6,315 bases of DNA from Desulfobacterales bacterium (GTDB lineage Bacteria; Desulfobacterota; Desulfobacteria; Desulfobacterales; Desulfobacteraceae). A model generated the notes under the pieces. That model searched no databases. It had not been told where the DNA came from and saw nothing but the letters and a program-made list of their open reading frames with translations. The translations under genes and the position numbers were made by a program. Position 1 is the first letter of the stretch. Each line of letters begins with the position of its first letter. Positions 5,207-6,315 of this stretch are shown here, in pieces. The stretch spans positions 1 to 6,315 of the forward strand of contig JAKSBO010000107.1 in assembly GCA_022361095.1 (NCBI GenBank), written 5' to 3'.

Positions 5207-6315
5207 ATGGCACAATTGATTGCAGATCGACGGGATGTGGATTTCGTATTACATGAACAACTGGGCGTGGACAAATTAAGCAAGGATGAACGATTTGCCG
5301 AGTTCAAGAAAAAGACCGTTGATTTAATCGTAAGCGAAGCCAGAAATCTTGCAATTAAAGAGATCCTGCCCCTTCAAACCATCAGTGACGAAGGCTGCAC
5401 GTTCAATGCCGGTGAAGTAAAAGTACCCGAGGCCTTTCACAGTGTATATGCAGCGTATAATGAAGGTGAATGGCTGGGAATGACCGATGATCCCGACTGG
5501 GGCGGGCAGGGGATGCCGCACACCGTTGCCATGGCGGCCAATGAGTATTTTTACGGGGCTTGTAATTCCTTTATGCTTTACAACATGCTCACCCACGGCG
5601 CGGCCAAACTTGTGGAGAAGTTCGGCACGGATGAGCAAAAGCGGATCTATCTTAAAAACATGCTGTCCGGAAAATGGTCCGGCACCATGCTTTTGACCGA
5701 GCCGGATGCGGGGTCCGACCTTGCCGCCGTAGAAGCCACAGCCAAACCGAACGCAGACGGCACCTATTCCCTGTCCGGCAACAAAATTTTCATCTCGGCA
5801 GGCGAGCACGACATGGTGGAAAACATCATTCATCCGGTTCTGGCCAGGATCGAAGGGGCACCCGAAGGCATTGCCGGTATCTCCCTGTTCCTGGCTCCCA
5901 AATTCAGGGTTAACGAAGACGGCACCCCCGGGGAATTCAATGATGTCGTCTGTACAGGCATCGAGCACAAAATGGGCCTGCACGGCAATGCAACCTGTTC
6001 GTTGACCCTGGGGGGGAAATCCGGATGCATCGGCACCCTTCTGGGCGAGGAAAACAAAGGTGTGGCGGCCATGTTCGAGATGATGAACGAAGCGCGTCAG
6101 ATGGTCGGGCTCCAGGGGTTCGCCAATGCGTCAGCCTCATATATGTATTCCCTTAATTATGCCCGGGAGCGGATTCAGTCCCGGGAACTCAAAGCCCCGG
6201 CCGGCTCAAAATCCGTGCCCATCATCCGCCACCCGGATGTGAAACGCCAGCTGATTACCATGAAGGCCTATGTGGAAGGGCTGCGCAGTCTGAATTATTT
6301 TTGTGCCATGTGTCA
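5207..6315 (+). CDS. Acyl-CoA dehydrogenase, large FadE/DmdC-like type (3' end outside window)
   Basis: The reading frame is open from ATG 5207 to the window edge, giving 369 residues without a stop. It is an FAD-dependent acyl-CoA dehydrogenase, which introduces the alpha-beta double bond of an acyl-CoA in beta-oxidation and passes electrons to ETF. It begins MAQLIADRRDVDFVLHEQ, the N-terminal extension typical of the roughly 600-residue subgroup (FadE5, DmdC). Conserved landmarks are EGEWLGMTDDPDWGGQGMP (G99-P104 at its end), LLTEPDAGSDL (substrate/FAD region, 164-172), GNKIFISAGEHD (191-202), EARQMVGLQG (to 304) and HPDVKRQLITMKAYVEG (from 342). The catalytic glutamate of this subgroup and the C-terminal domain lie beyond the window. 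The start has AAAGGA at 5192-5197, nine bases upstream. It lies 41 nt after the CoA-transferase remnant and very likely shares its transcript. The acyl substrate cannot be told from this part. Confidence 0.93.
   Translation, partial: MAQLIADRRDVDFVLHEQLGVDKLSKDERFAEFKKKTVDLIVSEARNLAIKEILPLQTISDEGCTFNAGEVKVPEAFHSVYAAYNEGEWLGMTDDPDWGGQGMPHTVAMAANEYFYGACNSFMLYNMLTHGAAKLVEKFGTDEQKRIYLKNMLSGKWSGTMLLTEPDAGSDLAAVEATAKPNADGTYSLSGNKIFISAGEHDMVENIIHPVLARIEGAPEGIAGISLFLAPKFRVNEDGTPGEFNDVVCTGIEHKMGLHGNATCSLTLGGKSGCIGTLLGEENKGVAAMFEMMNEARQMVGLQGFANASASYMYSLNYARERIQSRELKAPAGSKSVPIIRHPDVKRQLITMKAYVEGLRSLNYFCAMC

Noticed and set aside
5324..5983. 219-codon open frame on the minus strand
   Set aside because: It lies wholly within the acyl-CoA dehydrogenase coding region and is an antisense shadow of it.
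1..6315. CRISPR array, tRNA/rRNA, transposase or phage genes
   Set aside because: No regularly spaced repeats, no tRNA-like cloverleaf and no mobile-element protein were seen on either strand.

Overview
The window looks like chromosomal DNA from an anaerobic Desulfobacterota (former Deltaproteobacteria), most likely a Desulfobacterales-type sulfate reducer. This is an inference from the style of the proteins: a large FadE-type acyl-CoA dehydrogenase beside a butyryl-CoA:acetate-type CoA-transferase, a PAS-rich sigma-54 activator with a Cys-rich PAS domain, and an orphan radical SAM enzyme. No marker gene is present to confirm it. All genes lie on the + strand.

Left part (1-2030): a small antibiotic-biosynthesis-monooxygenase (ABM/LsrG-like) protein at 105-422, then a 159-nt gap and a 482-residue radical SAM protein at 582-2030. 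The latter has a CX3CX2C cluster motif and four further C-terminal cysteines. Its substrate is not evident.

Middle part (2031-4644): a 292-nt gap rich in secondary structure, with two mutually exclusive short hairpins, a perfect 17-bp inverted repeat that forms a nested hairpin, and a good sigma-70-type promoter. It is followed by a 773-residue sigma-54 enhancer-binding activator (N-terminal sensory region, two PAS domains, AAA+ domain with GAFTGA, Fis-type HTH).

Right part (4645-6315): a 284-nt AT-rich regulatory region carries two related palindromes (TGTGGCG-N4-CGCCACA type) whose centres are 80 bp apart, a third, different inverted repeat at the -35 position of an extended -10 promoter, and a leader hairpin with a T run. 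Downstream are a 78-residue N-terminal remnant of a CoA-transferase, with its own ribosome binding site, and the start of a large acyl-CoA dehydrogenase that runs off the window.

Working model: the right-hand operon belongs to fatty or organic acid activation and beta-oxidation, and the adjacent activator and/or another regulator controls it through the palindromes. The CoA-transferase step has been lost here by truncation. No canonical -24/-12 promoter is visible in front of this operon, so the activator's true target is open. I see no convincing complete novel defence or mobile system. The most unusual items are the structured gap at 2031-2171, the paired palindromes and the truncated CoA-transferase.
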